In this document: one piece after another, positions 8,799 through 17,878 of the stretch
Layout of the letters: each line of letters starts with the position of its first letter
Position numbering within the stretch: the stretch's first letter is position 1
NCBI GenBank assembly: GCA_963781195.1
Contig: CAWAEZ010000008.1
Coordinates: 186,001 to 250,000 of the forward strand
From: JAJPKK01 sp963781195
GTDB lineage: Bacteria > Pseudomonadota > Alphaproteobacteria > Rhizobiales > Xanthobacteraceae
Direction: 5' to 3'
Length of the DNA: 64,000 nt
Notes under the pieces: generated by a model
Databases searched by the model: none
The model's input: the letters and a program-made list of their open reading frames with translations, nothing else
What the model was told of the DNA's origin: nothing
Program-made: the position numbers and the translations under genes

Positions 8799-10856
8799 AT
8801 GGTTCGATTTTCGACGATGACCCCGCGGATGGTGCTGATCCTCTGCCACGACCTGCTGTCGGCGGTGGCGGCGGTGCTGGCGGCGTTCTACATCCGCTTC
8901 GAGGGGGCGGGGCTGGTGCCGCGCTGGCATCTGCTTCTGCTGCTGCTGCCCGGCTTCGTGATCTATGCGGCCGGGGTGTTCTCGCTGTTCGGGCTCTACA
9001 AGAACAAGTGGCGGTTCACCTCGCTGCCGGACCTGATGAACATCATCAAGGTGTCGACGGTGCTGGCGGTGACGCTGCTGGTGCTCGACTACGTGCTGCT
9101 GGCGCCGAACATCTACGGCACGTTCTTCTTCGGCAAGATCACGATCGCGCTGTACTGGTTCCTGCAGGTGTTCTTCCTCGCCGGGTCGCGGGTGGCGTAT
9201 CGCTATTTCCGCTACACCCGCACCCTGCAGCATGCGCGACGCGGCGGCCTCGCGCCGGCGGTGGTGCTGGGGCCGGCGGCGGACGCCGAGGTGCTGCTGC
9301 GCGGCATCGAGAGCGGGGCGGTGAAGAAGCTCGACGTGGTCGGGATCCTGTCGCAGTCGCGGGCCGACCGCGGCCAGGCGATCCGCGGCATCGCGGTGCT
9401 GGGCGAGTTCGACGACCTCGAGCGGGTGGTGGCGGACCTCGCCGACCGCGGCACCGTGGTGACGCGGCTGGTGATGACGCCGAGCGCGCTGGCGCCGGAG
9501 ATGAAGCCCGAGGTGATGCTGACGCGGGCGCGGCGGCTCGGGCTGACGCCGAGCCGGATGCCGTCGCTCGAAGGCGGCGAGGCGCTGCGGCTGGCGCCGG
9601 TGAACGTCGAGGACCTGCTACTGCGGCCGAGCGCGAAGATCGACTACACGCGGCTGGAGGCGTTCGTGCGCGGCAAGGCGGCGGTGGTGACCGGCGGCGG
9701 CGGCTCGATCGGGTCGGAGATCTGCGACCGGCTGGTGACCTTCGGGGTCGGCCGGCTGCTGGTGCTGGAGAACTCCGAGCCGGCGCTGCATGCGGTGCTG
9801 GAAGCGCTGGCGGGCAAGGACACCGGGGCGGCCCAGGTCGGGACGATCGAGGGGCGCATCGCCGACATCCGCGACCGCGAGCGGGTGCTGCGGCTTGTCA
9901 AGGCGTTCAAGCCGGACATCGTGTTCCACGCCGCGGCGCTCAAGCACGTGCCGCTGCTGGAGCGCGACTGGGACGAGGGCATCAAGACCAACGTGTTCGG
10001 CTCGATCAACGTCGCCGATGCGGCGGTGGCGTCGGGCGCGGCGGCGATGGTGATGATCTCGACCGACAAGGCGATCGAGCCGACCTCGATGCTGGGGGCG
10101 ACCAAGCGACTGGCCGAGATGTACTGCCAGGCGCTCGACGGCGACCTGCGGGCGCGCGCCGCGCCGTCGCGGCCGCCGCTGCGGCTGATCGCGGTGCGGT
10201 TCGGCAACGTGCTGGCCTCCAACGGCTCGGTGGTGCCGAAGTTCAAGGCGCAGATCGAGAAGCGCGGGCCGGTGACGGTGACCCATCCCGACATGGTGCG
10301 CTACTTCATGACCATCCGCGAGGCCTGCGATCTCGTGGTCACGGCGGCGTCGCACGCGCTCGGGCCGCAAAGCGGGCCGGGGCAGGGGGCAGGGCAGAGC
10401 TCGGGACCGAGCGCGGGAGAAGGGGCGCGGCCGGCGGTGGCGCGGGCCACCGAGGCGGCGTCGCAACCGGGGTCGCAACGGGCGTTGCAACCGGGATCGC
10501 AACCGGCATCCGACGTGTCGGTCTACGTGCTCAACATGGGGCAGCCGGTGAGGATCGTCGACCTCGCCGAGCGGATGATCCGGCTTTCCGGGCTCGAGCC
10601 CGGCCGCGACGTCGAGATCGTGTTTTCCGGGATCCGGCCGGGCGAGCGGCTGCACGAGGTGCTGTTCGCCGCCGACGAGCCGACCGCCGACATCGGCGTC
10701 GCCGGCATCGTCGCCGCCCGCCCGGTCAACCCCGCGCTCGACACTTTGCGCGCCTGGCTCGCCGCGCTGGAGCAGGGCCTCGGCCGCGACGACCGCGAGG
10801 CCATCTACCGCGTGCTGCGCGACGCCGTCCCGGGATTCCGCAAGGAGGCGGTGTGA
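8799..10856 (+). CDS. Membrane-bound UDP-sugar 4,6-dehydratase, FlaA1/PglF/CapD family, with internal linker insertion
   Basis: This is a 685-residue protein. About four membrane helices occupy residues 10-150, then a CoA-binding-like segment, then a catalytic SDR domain starting at GGGGSIGSEI near residue 298. The active-site run STDKAIEPTSMLGATK has Met where ordinary SDRs have Tyr, as is characteristic of FlaA1/PglF C6-dehydratases. The expected role is UDP-GlcNAc 4,6-dehydration, the first step to bacillosamine or legionaminic-type sugars. Residues about 521-570 form a Gly/Ser/Pro/Gln-rich insertion encoded by short repeats, in a loop normally only a few residues long. The stop overlaps the neuA GTG start. 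Confidence 0.88.
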   Translation: MVRFSTMTPRMVLILCHDLLSAVAAVLAAFYIRFEGAGLVPRWHLLLLLLPGFVIYAAGVFSLFGLYKNKWRFTSLPDLMNIIKVSTVLAVTLLVLDYVLLAPNIYGTFFFGKITIALYWFLQVFFLAGSRVAYRYFRYTRTLQHARRGGLAPAVVLGPAADAEVLLRGIESGAVKKLDVVGILSQSRADRGQAIRGIAVLGEFDDLERVVADLADRGTVVTRLVMTPSALAPEMKPEVMLTRARRLGLTPSRMPSLEGGEALRLAPVNVEDLLLRPSAKIDYTRLEAFVRGKAAVVTGGGGSIGSEICDRLVTFGVGRLLVLENSEPALHAVLEALAGKDTGAAQVGTIEGRIADIRDRERVLRLVKAFKPDIVFHAAALKHVPLLERDWDEGIKTNVFGSINVADAAVASGAAAMVMISTDKAIEPTSMLGATKRLAEMYCQALDGDLRARAAPSRPPLRLIAVRFGNVLASNGSVVPKFKAQIEKRGPVTVTHPDMVRYFMTIREACDLVVTAASHALGPQSGPGQGAGQSSGPSAGEGARPAVARATEAASQPGSQRALQPGSQPASDVSVYVLNMGQPVRIVDLAERMIRLSGLEPGRDVEIVFSGIRPGERLHEVLFAADEPTADIGVAGIVAARPVNPALDTLRAWLAALEQGLGRDDREAIYRVLRDAVPGFRKEAV

Positions 10857-11551
10857 ACGGCGACTTCATGGCCGTGATCCCGGCGCGCGGCGGCTCGAAA
10901 CGGGCGCCGCGCAAGAATATCCGCGTGCTCGGCGACCGGCCACTTCTTGCCTACGCCATTGCCGCCGCCCGCGAGGCGGGTATCGGCGATGCGACCCTCG
11001 TCTCCACGGAAGACGACGAGATCGCCGCGGTGGCGACACACTGGGGCTGCCGGGTGCTCGCCCGTCCCGATGCGCTGGCGACTGACGAGGCGTCGACGGA
11101 AGGCGTCCTGCTGCACGCGCTCGACGAGGTTGAGAAACAGGGTTGGCACCCGAAATGGATTCTGACCCTGCCGCCGAGTTCGCCGTTCCGGCGGGCCGCG
11201 ACCATTCGCTTTTTCATGACTCAGGCCGCCGCGACGGATGTCGATTGCCTGCTGTCGCTGACCGAAACCCGCGCCAGCCTGTGGTGGCGCGATACGGCGG
11301 GCGCCATCGCACGGCTGTTTCCGAACGCCCCGCGGCGTCAGCAGGATCGCGCGCCGCTCTACGAGGAAAACAGCGCGATCTACCTCACGAGGGTGGCGGC
11401 GCTGCGCGCCACCGGCTCCGTGCTCGGCCGCTCGCAGCGCGCCGTGGCGATCGATCCGCTGGAGGGATTCGACATCAACAGCGAGCTCGATCTCGCCATT
11501 GCCGGCGCGCTGCTGGCCGTCGCGCCGACGCACGCCCCGCGCTTGCTGTGA
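10853..11551 (+). CDS. neuA: Acylneuraminate cytidylyltransferase (CMP-nonulosonate synthetase)
   Basis: This 232-residue protein begins with the diagnostic AVIPARGGSKRAPRKN nucleotide-binding motif of CMP-sialate synthetases. It continues with LPPSSPFR and YEENSAIYL, also typical. It activates a nonulosonic acid with CTP for glycosyl transfer. I chose the GTG at 10853, which overlaps the preceding stop (GTGA) and follows AAGGAGG by four bases. An ATG at 10868 would cut into the start of the family motif region. It is cotranscribed with the FlaA1-like dehydratase and completes the set with neuB and neuC on the other strand. Confidence 0.92.
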   Translation: MNGDFMAVIPARGGSKRAPRKNIRVLGDRPLLAYAIAAAREAGIGDATLVSTEDDEIAAVATHWGCRVLARPDALATDEASTEGVLLHALDEVEKQGWHPKWILTLPPSSPFRRAATIRFFMTQAAATDVDCLLSLTETRASLWWRDTAGAIARLFPNAPRRQQDRAPLYEENSAIYLTRVAALRATGSVLGRSQRAVAIDPLEGFDINSELDLAIAGALLAVAPTHAPRLL

Positions 11552-11582
11552 CCGCGTAAACGACGAGCGCGCGACGGGGCGC

Positions 11583-12581
11583 TCACGCCGCGTGCCCGCT
11601 CCGCGCGCCGAATCCACGCGGTTGCTTGCTCCCGGAGAGCTCGCCATCGAGCCACCGATAAGTGCTCGCGACGCCTTCCTCGAGCTCGGTATGCGCCTGC
11701 CAGCCGAGCGCGGTAAGGCGGCCGACGTCCAAGAGCTTGCGCGGCGTGCCGTCGGGGCGCGAGGTGTCGAAACCGATCTCGCCGCCGAATCCCGTGACCG
11801 TGGCGACGATGGCGGCAAGCTCGGCGATCGTCACGTCCTTGCCGACCCCGACATTGATCGTCTCGGCCTGCGAATAATGTCGCAACAGGAACACCAGCGC
11901 GTCGGCGCAATCGTCGACATGGAGGAACTCCCGCCGCGGCGTGCCGGTGCCCCAGATCGTGATCTTCTCGTCGCCGGCGAGCGCGGCGGCGCGGAACCGC
12001 CGCAACAGCGCCGGCAGCACGTGGGCGCCTTCGAGATCGAAATTGTCGCCGGGTCCGTAGAGGTTGGTCGGCATCGCCGAGATGAAGTCGCAGCCGTGCT
12101 GCTCGCGGTAGGCCTGGCACTGCATCAGCCCGGCGATCTTGGCGATGGCGTACCACTGGTTGGTCGGCTCCAGCGGCCCGGTGAGCAGCGCGGATTCGGG
12201 GATCGGCTGCGGCGCGAGCCGCGGGTAGATGCAAGACGAGCCCAGGAACAGGAGCTTGCGCACCCCGATTTCGGCGGCAGTGTGGATCACGTTCGTCTGC
12301 AGCGCGAGGTTGTCGTCGAGGAAGTCGGCCGGGCGGCTGGCGTTGGCGTGAATGCCGCCGACCCGCGCGGCGGCGAGGATGACCACCTCCGGCTTCGTCG
12401 CCTGCATCCAGGTCTGCACCTCGGTCTGGCGGCGCAGATCGACCGTGTCGCGATCGACGGTGAGAAGCTCGCAGTCCTCGCGGGCAAGCCGGCGCATCAG
12501 CGCCGAGCCGACCATGCCGCGATGCCCGGCCACCCAGATGCGTCGGCCTTCGAGGCGGAACGGGACCTCACTCGGGGCCAT
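11583..12581 (-). CDS. fcl: GDP-L-fucose synthase
   Basis: This 332-residue bifunctional epimerase/reductase converts GDP-4-keto-6-deoxymannose to GDP-L-fucose. Its NADPH loop is VAGHRGMVGSAL at about 16-27, its SSCIYP run carries the catalytic Ser, and YAIAK carries Tyr and Lys. It overlaps the gmd stop by 14 bases on the same strand, the standard pathway pairing. It converges with neuA. A local C-terminal extension after the family core is short and unremarkable. Confidence 0.93.
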   Translation of the reverse strand: MAPSEVPFRLEGRRIWVAGHRGMVGSALMRRLAREDCELLTVDRDTVDLRRQTEVQTWMQATKPEVVILAAARVGGIHANASRPADFLDDNLALQTNVIHTAAEIGVRKLLFLGSSCIYPRLAPQPIPESALLTGPLEPTNQWYAIAKIAGLMQCQAYREQHGCDFISAMPTNLYGPGDNFDLEGAHVLPALLRRFRAAALAGDEKITIWGTGTPRREFLHVDDCADALVFLLRHYSQAETINVGVGKDVTIAELAAIVATVTGFGGEIGFDTSRPDGTPRKLLDVGRLTALGWQAHTELEEGVASTYRWLDGELSGSKQPRGFGARSGHAA

Positions 12582-13635
12582 AGCGCTGCCTCGCCCGCGG
12601 CATGCGTTGCAGATCGGATTCCATCATCTCGGCGACCAGGTCCTTGAAGCCGATGGTGTGGCTCCAGCCGAGCTTGCGCCTGGCTTTCCCCGGGTTCCCC
12701 AGAAGTTGCTCGACCTCCGTGGGCCGGAAGTAGCGCTTGTCGATCGACACCAGCGGCTGGTTCGACTTCGCATCCATGCCGACCTCGTCGACGCCTTCGC
12801 CGCGCCATTCGATCGGCCGCCCGATATGGGCGAAGGCGCCCTCGACGAACTCGCGCACCGAGTGGGATTCGCCGGTCGCCAGCACATAATCGTCGGGCTC
12901 GTCCTGCTGGAGCATCCGCCACATGCCATCGACGTAATCGCGGGCGTGGCCCCAATCCCGCAGGGCGTCGAGATTGCCGAGAAACAGCTGGTTTTGCAGC
13001 CCGTGGGCGATGGCGGCGACGCCCCGCGTGATCTTGCGGGTGACGAAGGTTTCGCCGCGGATCGGGCTCTCGTGATTGAACAGGATGCCGTTCGAGGCGT
13101 GCATGCCATACGCCTCGCGATAGTTCACCGTGATCCAGTAGGCGTAGACCTTGGCGGCACCGTAGGGCGAGCGCGGGTAGAACGGCGTGGTCTCCGACTG
13201 CGGGACCTCCTGCACCTTGCCGAACATCTCCGAGGTCGAAGCCTGGTAGAACCGCACCCGGCGTTCCATCCCGAGGATGCGGATCGCCTCGAGCAGGCGC
13301 AGCGTTCCGAGGGCATCGGAATTTGCGGTATATTCGGCCGCCTCGAAACTCACCTGCACGTGGCTCTGGGCGGCGAGATTGTAGATCTCGTCCGGCTGAA
13401 CCTCCTGGATGATCCGGATCAGGCTCGTGCCGTCGGTCAGGTCGCCGTAGTGCAGCTTGAACCGGACATCGGGTTCATGCAGGTCGCGGTAGAGATGATC
13501 GATCCGCCCGGTGTTGAAGGTCGATGAACGCCGCTTGATGCCGTGGACGAAATAGCCCTTGCTCAGCAGCAATTCGGCGAGGTAGGCGCCGTCCTGGCCG
13601 GTCACGCCGGTCACCAATGCGATTTTGTTGGCCAT
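12568..13635 (-). CDS. gmd: GDP-mannose 4,6-dehydratase
   Basis: This 355-residue extended SDR has VTGVTGQDGAYL near the N-terminus, the SSTFNTGRIDHLY segment, ASTSEMFG and YGAAK (Tyr/Lys pair), plus the RGETFVTRKIT run that is diagnostic for Gmd. It makes GDP-4-keto-6-deoxy-D-mannose, the substrate of the overlapping fcl gene. I placed the start at the ATG at 13635 (MANKIALVTG). The open frame extends 15 codons further without family similarity. Confidence 0.94.
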   Translation of the reverse strand: MANKIALVTGVTGQDGAYLAELLLSKGYFVHGIKRRSSTFNTGRIDHLYRDLHEPDVRFKLHYGDLTDGTSLIRIIQEVQPDEIYNLAAQSHVQVSFEAAEYTANSDALGTLRLLEAIRILGMERRVRFYQASTSEMFGKVQEVPQSETTPFYPRSPYGAAKVYAYWITVNYREAYGMHASNGILFNHESPIRGETFVTRKITRGVAAIAHGLQNQLFLGNLDALRDWGHARDYVDGMWRMLQQDEPDDYVLATGESHSVREFVEGAFAHIGRPIEWRGEGVDEVGMDAKSNQPLVSIDKRYFRPTEVEQLLGNPGKARRKLGWSHTIGFKDLVAEMMESDLQRMPRARQRYGPE

Positions 13636-13852
13636 GCTCGCGACTGTCGACTCTCGGAAGCTGCGCCACGAGCCGGGCATGGCGTCGTTGGCTTTCGTCT
13701 CGCTCGTTCGATCCGTTCGGACATCAAAGCAGCATCATACCGGAAAAGCCGTTTACTCCAGGTCTGTCAAGAGCAAAGGCGGCCTCACGAACGGCCGGTC
13801 TCCGCGCGGCCTCGCGGCGATGACGCCGACGCCCCCCTCTTTTTAGGTCTTG

Positions 13853-14620
13853 TCAGGTCTTGAGCCGGTAGCCGGTGCGGAACATCCACCATACGATGCC
13901 GAGGCAGATGAGCAGGAAGACGATCGTCATGGCGACGCTGATCCCCACATTGACATCCGCCACGCCGACGAAGGCCCAGCGAAATCCGCTGATCAGGTAG
14001 AGCACGGGGTTGAGCAAGGTCACCTTCTGCCAGAACGGCGGTAGCACGCTGATCGAATAGAAGCTGCCGCCGAGGAATGTCAGCGGCGTGATGATGAGCA
14101 GCGGCACGATCTGCAGCTTTTCGAATCCGTCCGCCCAGATGCCGATGATGAATCCGAGCAGGCTGAAGCTCACCGCGGTGAGAACGAGGAAGGACAACAT
14201 CCACACCGGATGCTCGATGCGCAGCGGCACGAAGAACCCGGCGGTGGCGAGAATGATCAGCCCGAGAACGATCGACTTCGTCGCGGCGGCGCCGACATAG
14301 CCGAGCACGATCTCGAAATACGAGATGGGGGCCGAAAGCAACTCGTAGATGGTGCCGGTGAAACGCGGAAAGTAGATTCCGAACGAGGCGTTGGCGATGC
14401 TCTGCCCGAGCAGCGTGAGCATGATCAGGCCCGGCACGATGAAAAGGCCGTAGCTGACCCCTTCGATCTCGGTGATGCGCGAGCCGATCGCCGCGCCGAA
14501 CACGACGAAATAGAGCGTCGTCGAAAGCACCGGGGAGACGATGCTCTGGGACAGCGTGCGCAGCGTGCGCGCCATTTCGAACCTGTAGATGGCGCGGACC
14601 GCGCGAAAGTTCGTGATCAT
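13853..14620 (-). CDS. ABC-2 type transporter permease
   Basis: This 255-residue protein has about six hydrophobic segments, an N-terminal cytoplasmic amphipathic stretch and the ABC-2 signature region before the last helices (LGGSFYSISVLPPFWQ). It forms the membrane part of an exporter with the upstream ATPase, whose stop overlaps its ATG by four bases (ATGA). Family members (YadH/NodJ-like) export lipids, glycans or drugs. The position next to glycan genes is suggestive, but the substrate is not determinable. Confidence 0.9.
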   Translation of the reverse strand: MITNFRAVRAIYRFEMARTLRTLSQSIVSPVLSTTLYFVVFGAAIGSRITEIEGVSYGLFIVPGLIMLTLLGQSIANASFGIYFPRFTGTIYELLSAPISYFEIVLGYVGAAATKSIVLGLIILATAGFFVPLRIEHPVWMLSFLVLTAVSFSLLGFIIGIWADGFEKLQIVPLLIITPLTFLGGSFYSISVLPPFWQKVTLLNPVLYLISGFRWAFVGVADVNVGISVAMTIVFLLICLGIVWWMFRTGYRLKT

Positions 14621-15537
14621 TGCTTCACCAGGTCGACGAAGATGTCTTCGAGAGAGCTTTGCGTGGTGTTGAGGTCCTTGAACGAAATTCCGGCGGCGTG
14701 GAGCTCGTCGAGCAACGCGGTGATGCCGGTGTGCTCGCCCTGGGTATCGTAGGTATAGACGAGCTCACAGCCGTCGGCACCCAAGACCAGCCCGTGCCCC
14801 GCGAGCGCGGGTGGAACGGCGTCGAGCTTGTGGCTGAGCTGCAGCGTGAGATGCTTGCGGCCGAGCTTGCGCATCAAGGTCGCCTTCTCCTCGACGAGCG
14901 TCAGCTCGCCGTGATTGATGAAGCCGATCCGGTCGGCCATCTCTTCGGCCTCCTCGAGGTAATGGGTGGTGAGAATGATGGTCACGCCGGAGTCGCGCAG
15001 CGTCCGCACCACCTGCCACATGTCCTTGCGCCGTTCGACGTCGACGCCCGCGGTGGGCTCGTCGAGAAACAGGATCTGCGGCTCGTGGGCGAGCGCCTTG
15101 GCGATCAGCACCCGCCGCTTCATGCCGCCAGACAGCGTCATGATCTTGTTGTCTTTCTTGTCCCACAACGACAGCTCCTTGAGCACCTTCTCGACATAGC
15201 CGGGGTTCCGGGGCTTGCCGAACAGGCCGCGGCTGAAGCTCACGGTCGCCCACACCGTCTCGAAGGCGTCGGTGGTGAGCTCCTGCGGCACGAGGCCGAT
15301 CATTGCGCGGGTGATGCGATAGTCGCGGACGATGTCGTGTCCGGCCACGGTCACGCTGCCGCCGGTGGAACTGACGATGCCGCAGACGATGCTGATCAGC
15401 GTCGTCTTGCCGGCGCCGTTAGGGCCCAGCAGGCCGAAGATCTCGCCGGGGCGAATGGCGAGGTTGACCTTCTTGAGAGCCTGGAAGCCCGAGGCATAGG
15501 TCTTGGAGAGATCGACAACGGATATGATCGGCTGCAT
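14617..15537 (-). CDS. ABC transporter ATP-binding protein
   Basis: This 306-residue ATPase has Walker A GPNGAGKTT near residue 40, the LSGGMKRR signature, and Walker B ILFLDEPTAGVD followed by the switch His in TTHYLEEAEE. A C-terminal extension of about 90 residues is typical of ABC-2 exporters (YadG/NodI type). The start is taken at ATG 15537, because the open frame upstream has no similarity to the family and the permease ATG overlaps the stop. It powers export through the downstream permease. Confidence 0.92.
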   Translation of the reverse strand: MQPIISVVDLSKTYASGFQALKKVNLAIRPGEIFGLLGPNGAGKTTLISIVCGIVSSTGGSVTVAGHDIVRDYRITRAMIGLVPQELTTDAFETVWATVSFSRGLFGKPRNPGYVEKVLKELSLWDKKDNKIMTLSGGMKRRVLIAKALAHEPQILFLDEPTAGVDVERRKDMWQVVRTLRDSGVTIILTTHYLEEAEEMADRIGFINHGELTLVEEKATLMRKLGRKHLTLQLSHKLDAVPPALAGHGLVLGADGCELVYTYDTQGEHTGITALLDELHAAGISFKDLNTTQSSLEDIFVDLVKQ

Positions 15538-15823
15538 GAGGTTCCACGAATGAGGGAAGGCGCCTTCACTAGCACATCTGGGCGGTGCGGTGCGAAATGC
15601 AAACCCTCGGCACCCCGGAGGCCGCCTTGCCTGCCGATGCCCTGCCGATGATCGCGCGGATGCCGCACACTTGAATGTGGATACTCGAAGGGGGTCCGGC
15701 GCGCGAGCGCCCCGGAAACCGAGCTGCGTGGGCGCCCATGCTCGGAGCGGCGCTTGCTCACGCCAACTGTCACACAGATGCGCTAGGATTGCGTCCTTTG
15801 GATGAATTCTCGCGAGGCCGGCC

Positions 15824-17473
15824 ATGTCTTTCAGACATTTCGCGTCTTCCAGCCGTTCCGCGCCGCCACCGGTGCGTTCGACGATGATCGATCGACGGCG
15901 CTTCATCGTCGGCGGCAGTGCGGGTCTGGCCGGCATGGTCGCGGCGCCCGCGCTGGTGTCTCCGGCTTTCGCCCAGGCGCGCTGGTCCGGTCGCGACCCC
16001 TTCTCGCTCGGTGTCGCGTCCGGCGCGCCGCGGTCGGATGGCTTCGTGCTGTGGACGCGGCTCGCCCCCGATCCGCTTTCGCCTGATCCGGCCACGCCGG
16101 GCGGCATGACCGCCGGCGACGTTGCGGTGACCTACGAGATCGCCTCCGACGCCGGGATGCGGGACATCGTGCGCCGCGGCAGCGCCGTCGCTGAGCGCGC
16201 CTTTGCCCATTCCGTGCACGCCGATGTGCGCGGTCTCCCGCCCGGGCGCTCCTGGTGGTATCGCTTCATCAGCGGCGACGCCGCAAGCCCGGTCGGGCGC
16301 GCGATCACCACGGTCGCGGCGGGCGCACCGCTCGCCCGCATGCAGTTCGGCTTCGTGTCGTGCTCCAACTACGAGCAGGGCTACTTTTCGGCCTACCGGC
16401 ATCTCGCCGATGAGAACCCCGACGTGGTGCTCTATCTCGGCGACTACATCTACGAATATATGGAGCAGGTTCGTCCCACCGTGCGCACCCATAGCGACGG
16501 CATCGAGGCGGCGACTCTGCCGACCTACCGCAACCGCTACGCCCAGTACCGGCTCGACCCCGACCTGCAGCGCCTGCATGCGACGGCGCCCGCGCTGGTG
16601 ACCTGGGACGACCACGAGGTGTCGAACGATTACGCCGGCAAGTATTCGCAATTCTTCGACGAGCCCGAGCTGTTCCTGCGGCGGCGCGCGGCCGCCTATC
16701 AGGCGTTCTACGAGCACATGCCGGTGCGCCCGATCCTGTCGCGGCCGGACGGTCCGGTGATGCGGATCTACGACCGGTTCAGCTTCGGCGACCTGCTCGA
16801 AGTCTCGATGGTCGACGGCCGGCAATACCGCTCCCGCGCCCCCTGCTATGCGCCGCCCAACAAGCTGCGCGGCCACCTGGAAACCGACCCCGGGTGTCCG
16901 GAGCGCCGCGACGACGGCCGCACCATGATGGGGTTTGCGCAAGAGGCCTGGCTCGACGCCGGGTTGGCGCGCGCCAAGGCGCATTGGAACGTGATCGCCC
17001 AGGATGTCCTGATGGCGCAGCTGCGGCAGAAAAATCCCGGCGGCGACACCGCCTATTGGACCGACGACTGGGACGGCTACCCAGCCGGACGCCGCCGGCT
17101 TCTGTCGCGCATCGCGCAGGTGCGCCCATCCAATCCGGTGGTGATCGGCGGCGACATCCACTCCTTTTTCGCCAACGACCTTCGCGTCGATTTCGACGAT
17201 CCGGCCTCGCCGGTGGTCGCCACCGAATTCGTCGGCACCTCCGTCACCTCGCCGGGTGCGCCCTATGACCTCATCACGGCCGCGCTGCCGGACAATCCTC
17301 ACGTCCACTTCTTCGAAAGCCGCAAGCGCGGCTATGTCAGCGTCGATCTCGACGCCAAGGCGATGACGACCCGCATGCGCGTCGTCTCCGACGTGACCGA
17401 CCCGCAGGCGAGCGTTTCCACCCTGAAGACGTTCGCAGTGGAGAGCGGCAGGCCAGGGGTGGCGGAGGCGTGA
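15824..17473 (+). CDS. phoD: Alkaline phosphatase D family protein, Tat-exported
   Basis: This protein of about 549 residues has a twin-arginine signal (DRRRFIVGG) and an Ala-rich hydrophobic stretch ending APALVSPAFAQA. A PhoD N-terminal beta domain follows, then the metallophosphatase core. Metal-site motifs are LGDYIYEY, WDDHEVSNDYAG and GGDIHSFFAND. It is a periplasmic phosphodiesterase/phosphatase using Ca2+ and Fe3+ in characterised members. Two starts are possible, ATG 15824 and ATG 15884; the latter sits directly before the Tat motif. A stem-loop follows the stop. Confidence 0.9.
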   Translation: MSFRHFASSSRSAPPPVRSTMIDRRRFIVGGSAGLAGMVAAPALVSPAFAQARWSGRDPFSLGVASGAPRSDGFVLWTRLAPDPLSPDPATPGGMTAGDVAVTYEIASDAGMRDIVRRGSAVAERAFAHSVHADVRGLPPGRSWWYRFISGDAASPVGRAITTVAAGAPLARMQFGFVSCSNYEQGYFSAYRHLADENPDVVLYLGDYIYEYMEQVRPTVRTHSDGIEAATLPTYRNRYAQYRLDPDLQRLHATAPALVTWDDHEVSNDYAGKYSQFFDEPELFLRRRAAAYQAFYEHMPVRPILSRPDGPVMRIYDRFSFGDLLEVSMVDGRQYRSRAPCYAPPNKLRGHLETDPGCPERRDDGRTMMGFAQEAWLDAGLARAKAHWNVIAQDVLMAQLRQKNPGGDTAYWTDDWDGYPAGRRRLLSRIAQVRPSNPVVIGGDIHSFFANDLRVDFDDPASPVVATEFVGTSVTSPGAPYDLITAALPDNPHVHFFESRKRGYVSVDLDAKAMTTRMRVVSDVTDPQASVSTLKTFAVESGRPGVAEA

Positions 17474-17476
17474 GGG

Positions 17477-17504
17477 GCGCGGATTTCCGAAACCGGAACC
17501 GCGC
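17477..17504. terminator. Stem-loop between convergent phoD and the DUF5615 gene
   Basis: An 11-bp stem, six plus five pairs split by a two-base AT bulge, closes a four-base AAAC loop. It lies in the 33 bases between two convergent stops. There is no strong T-run, so it may work bidirectionally or simply protect 3' ends. Confidence 0.6.
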
Positions 17505-17506
17505 TA

Positions 17507-17878
17507 TCAATTATCGGTGGCCCGCAAGTGAATCCGCACGCGACCCGGCTCGACAATCCACAATGCCCCGGCGACGCTGTTCGTCTCTGCAACTGCCAGA
17601 AAATCCTTTATGCGATCGATGATGCATTCGGCAGTGGCGCGACGGCCGAGATCCAGTAGGACAACCCCCGCGCTCTTTTCGGGCGGAAACCGCAAGACCT
17701 GACCAAAGTCGCGGTCAAGGGTGACCAGCACCCGCCCTTCGGAGGCGCAGATTTCGAACAGCTGTGCGTCGGTGACGCCGTGAAGGTCCTGATCCCAGAC
17801 CGTCATCACGTCGTGACCGCGAGCCCTGAGAAAATCGAGTCCGCGGCGTCCGATGTTTTCGTCGAGCTTGAGCCTCAC
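17507..17878 (-). CDS. DUF5615 PIN-like protein, putative toxin of a toxin-antitoxin pair
   Basis: This 123-residue protein starts KLDENIGRR and contains LVTLDRDFG, matching the DUF5615 (Mut7-C/PIN-like) family with acidic residues in the positions PIN nucleases use for metal. It is therefore a candidate RNase. The GTG start at 17878 overlaps the stop of the upstream DUF433 gene by four bases (GTGA), the usual antitoxin-first arrangement. Toxicity is inferred from family and context only. Confidence 0.8.
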   Translation of the reverse strand: MRLKLDENIGRRGLDFLRARGHDVMTVWDQDLHGVTDAQLFEICASEGRVLVTLDRDFGQVLRFPPEKSAGVVLLDLGRRATAECIIDRIKDFLAVAETNSVAGALWIVEPGRVRIHLRATDN

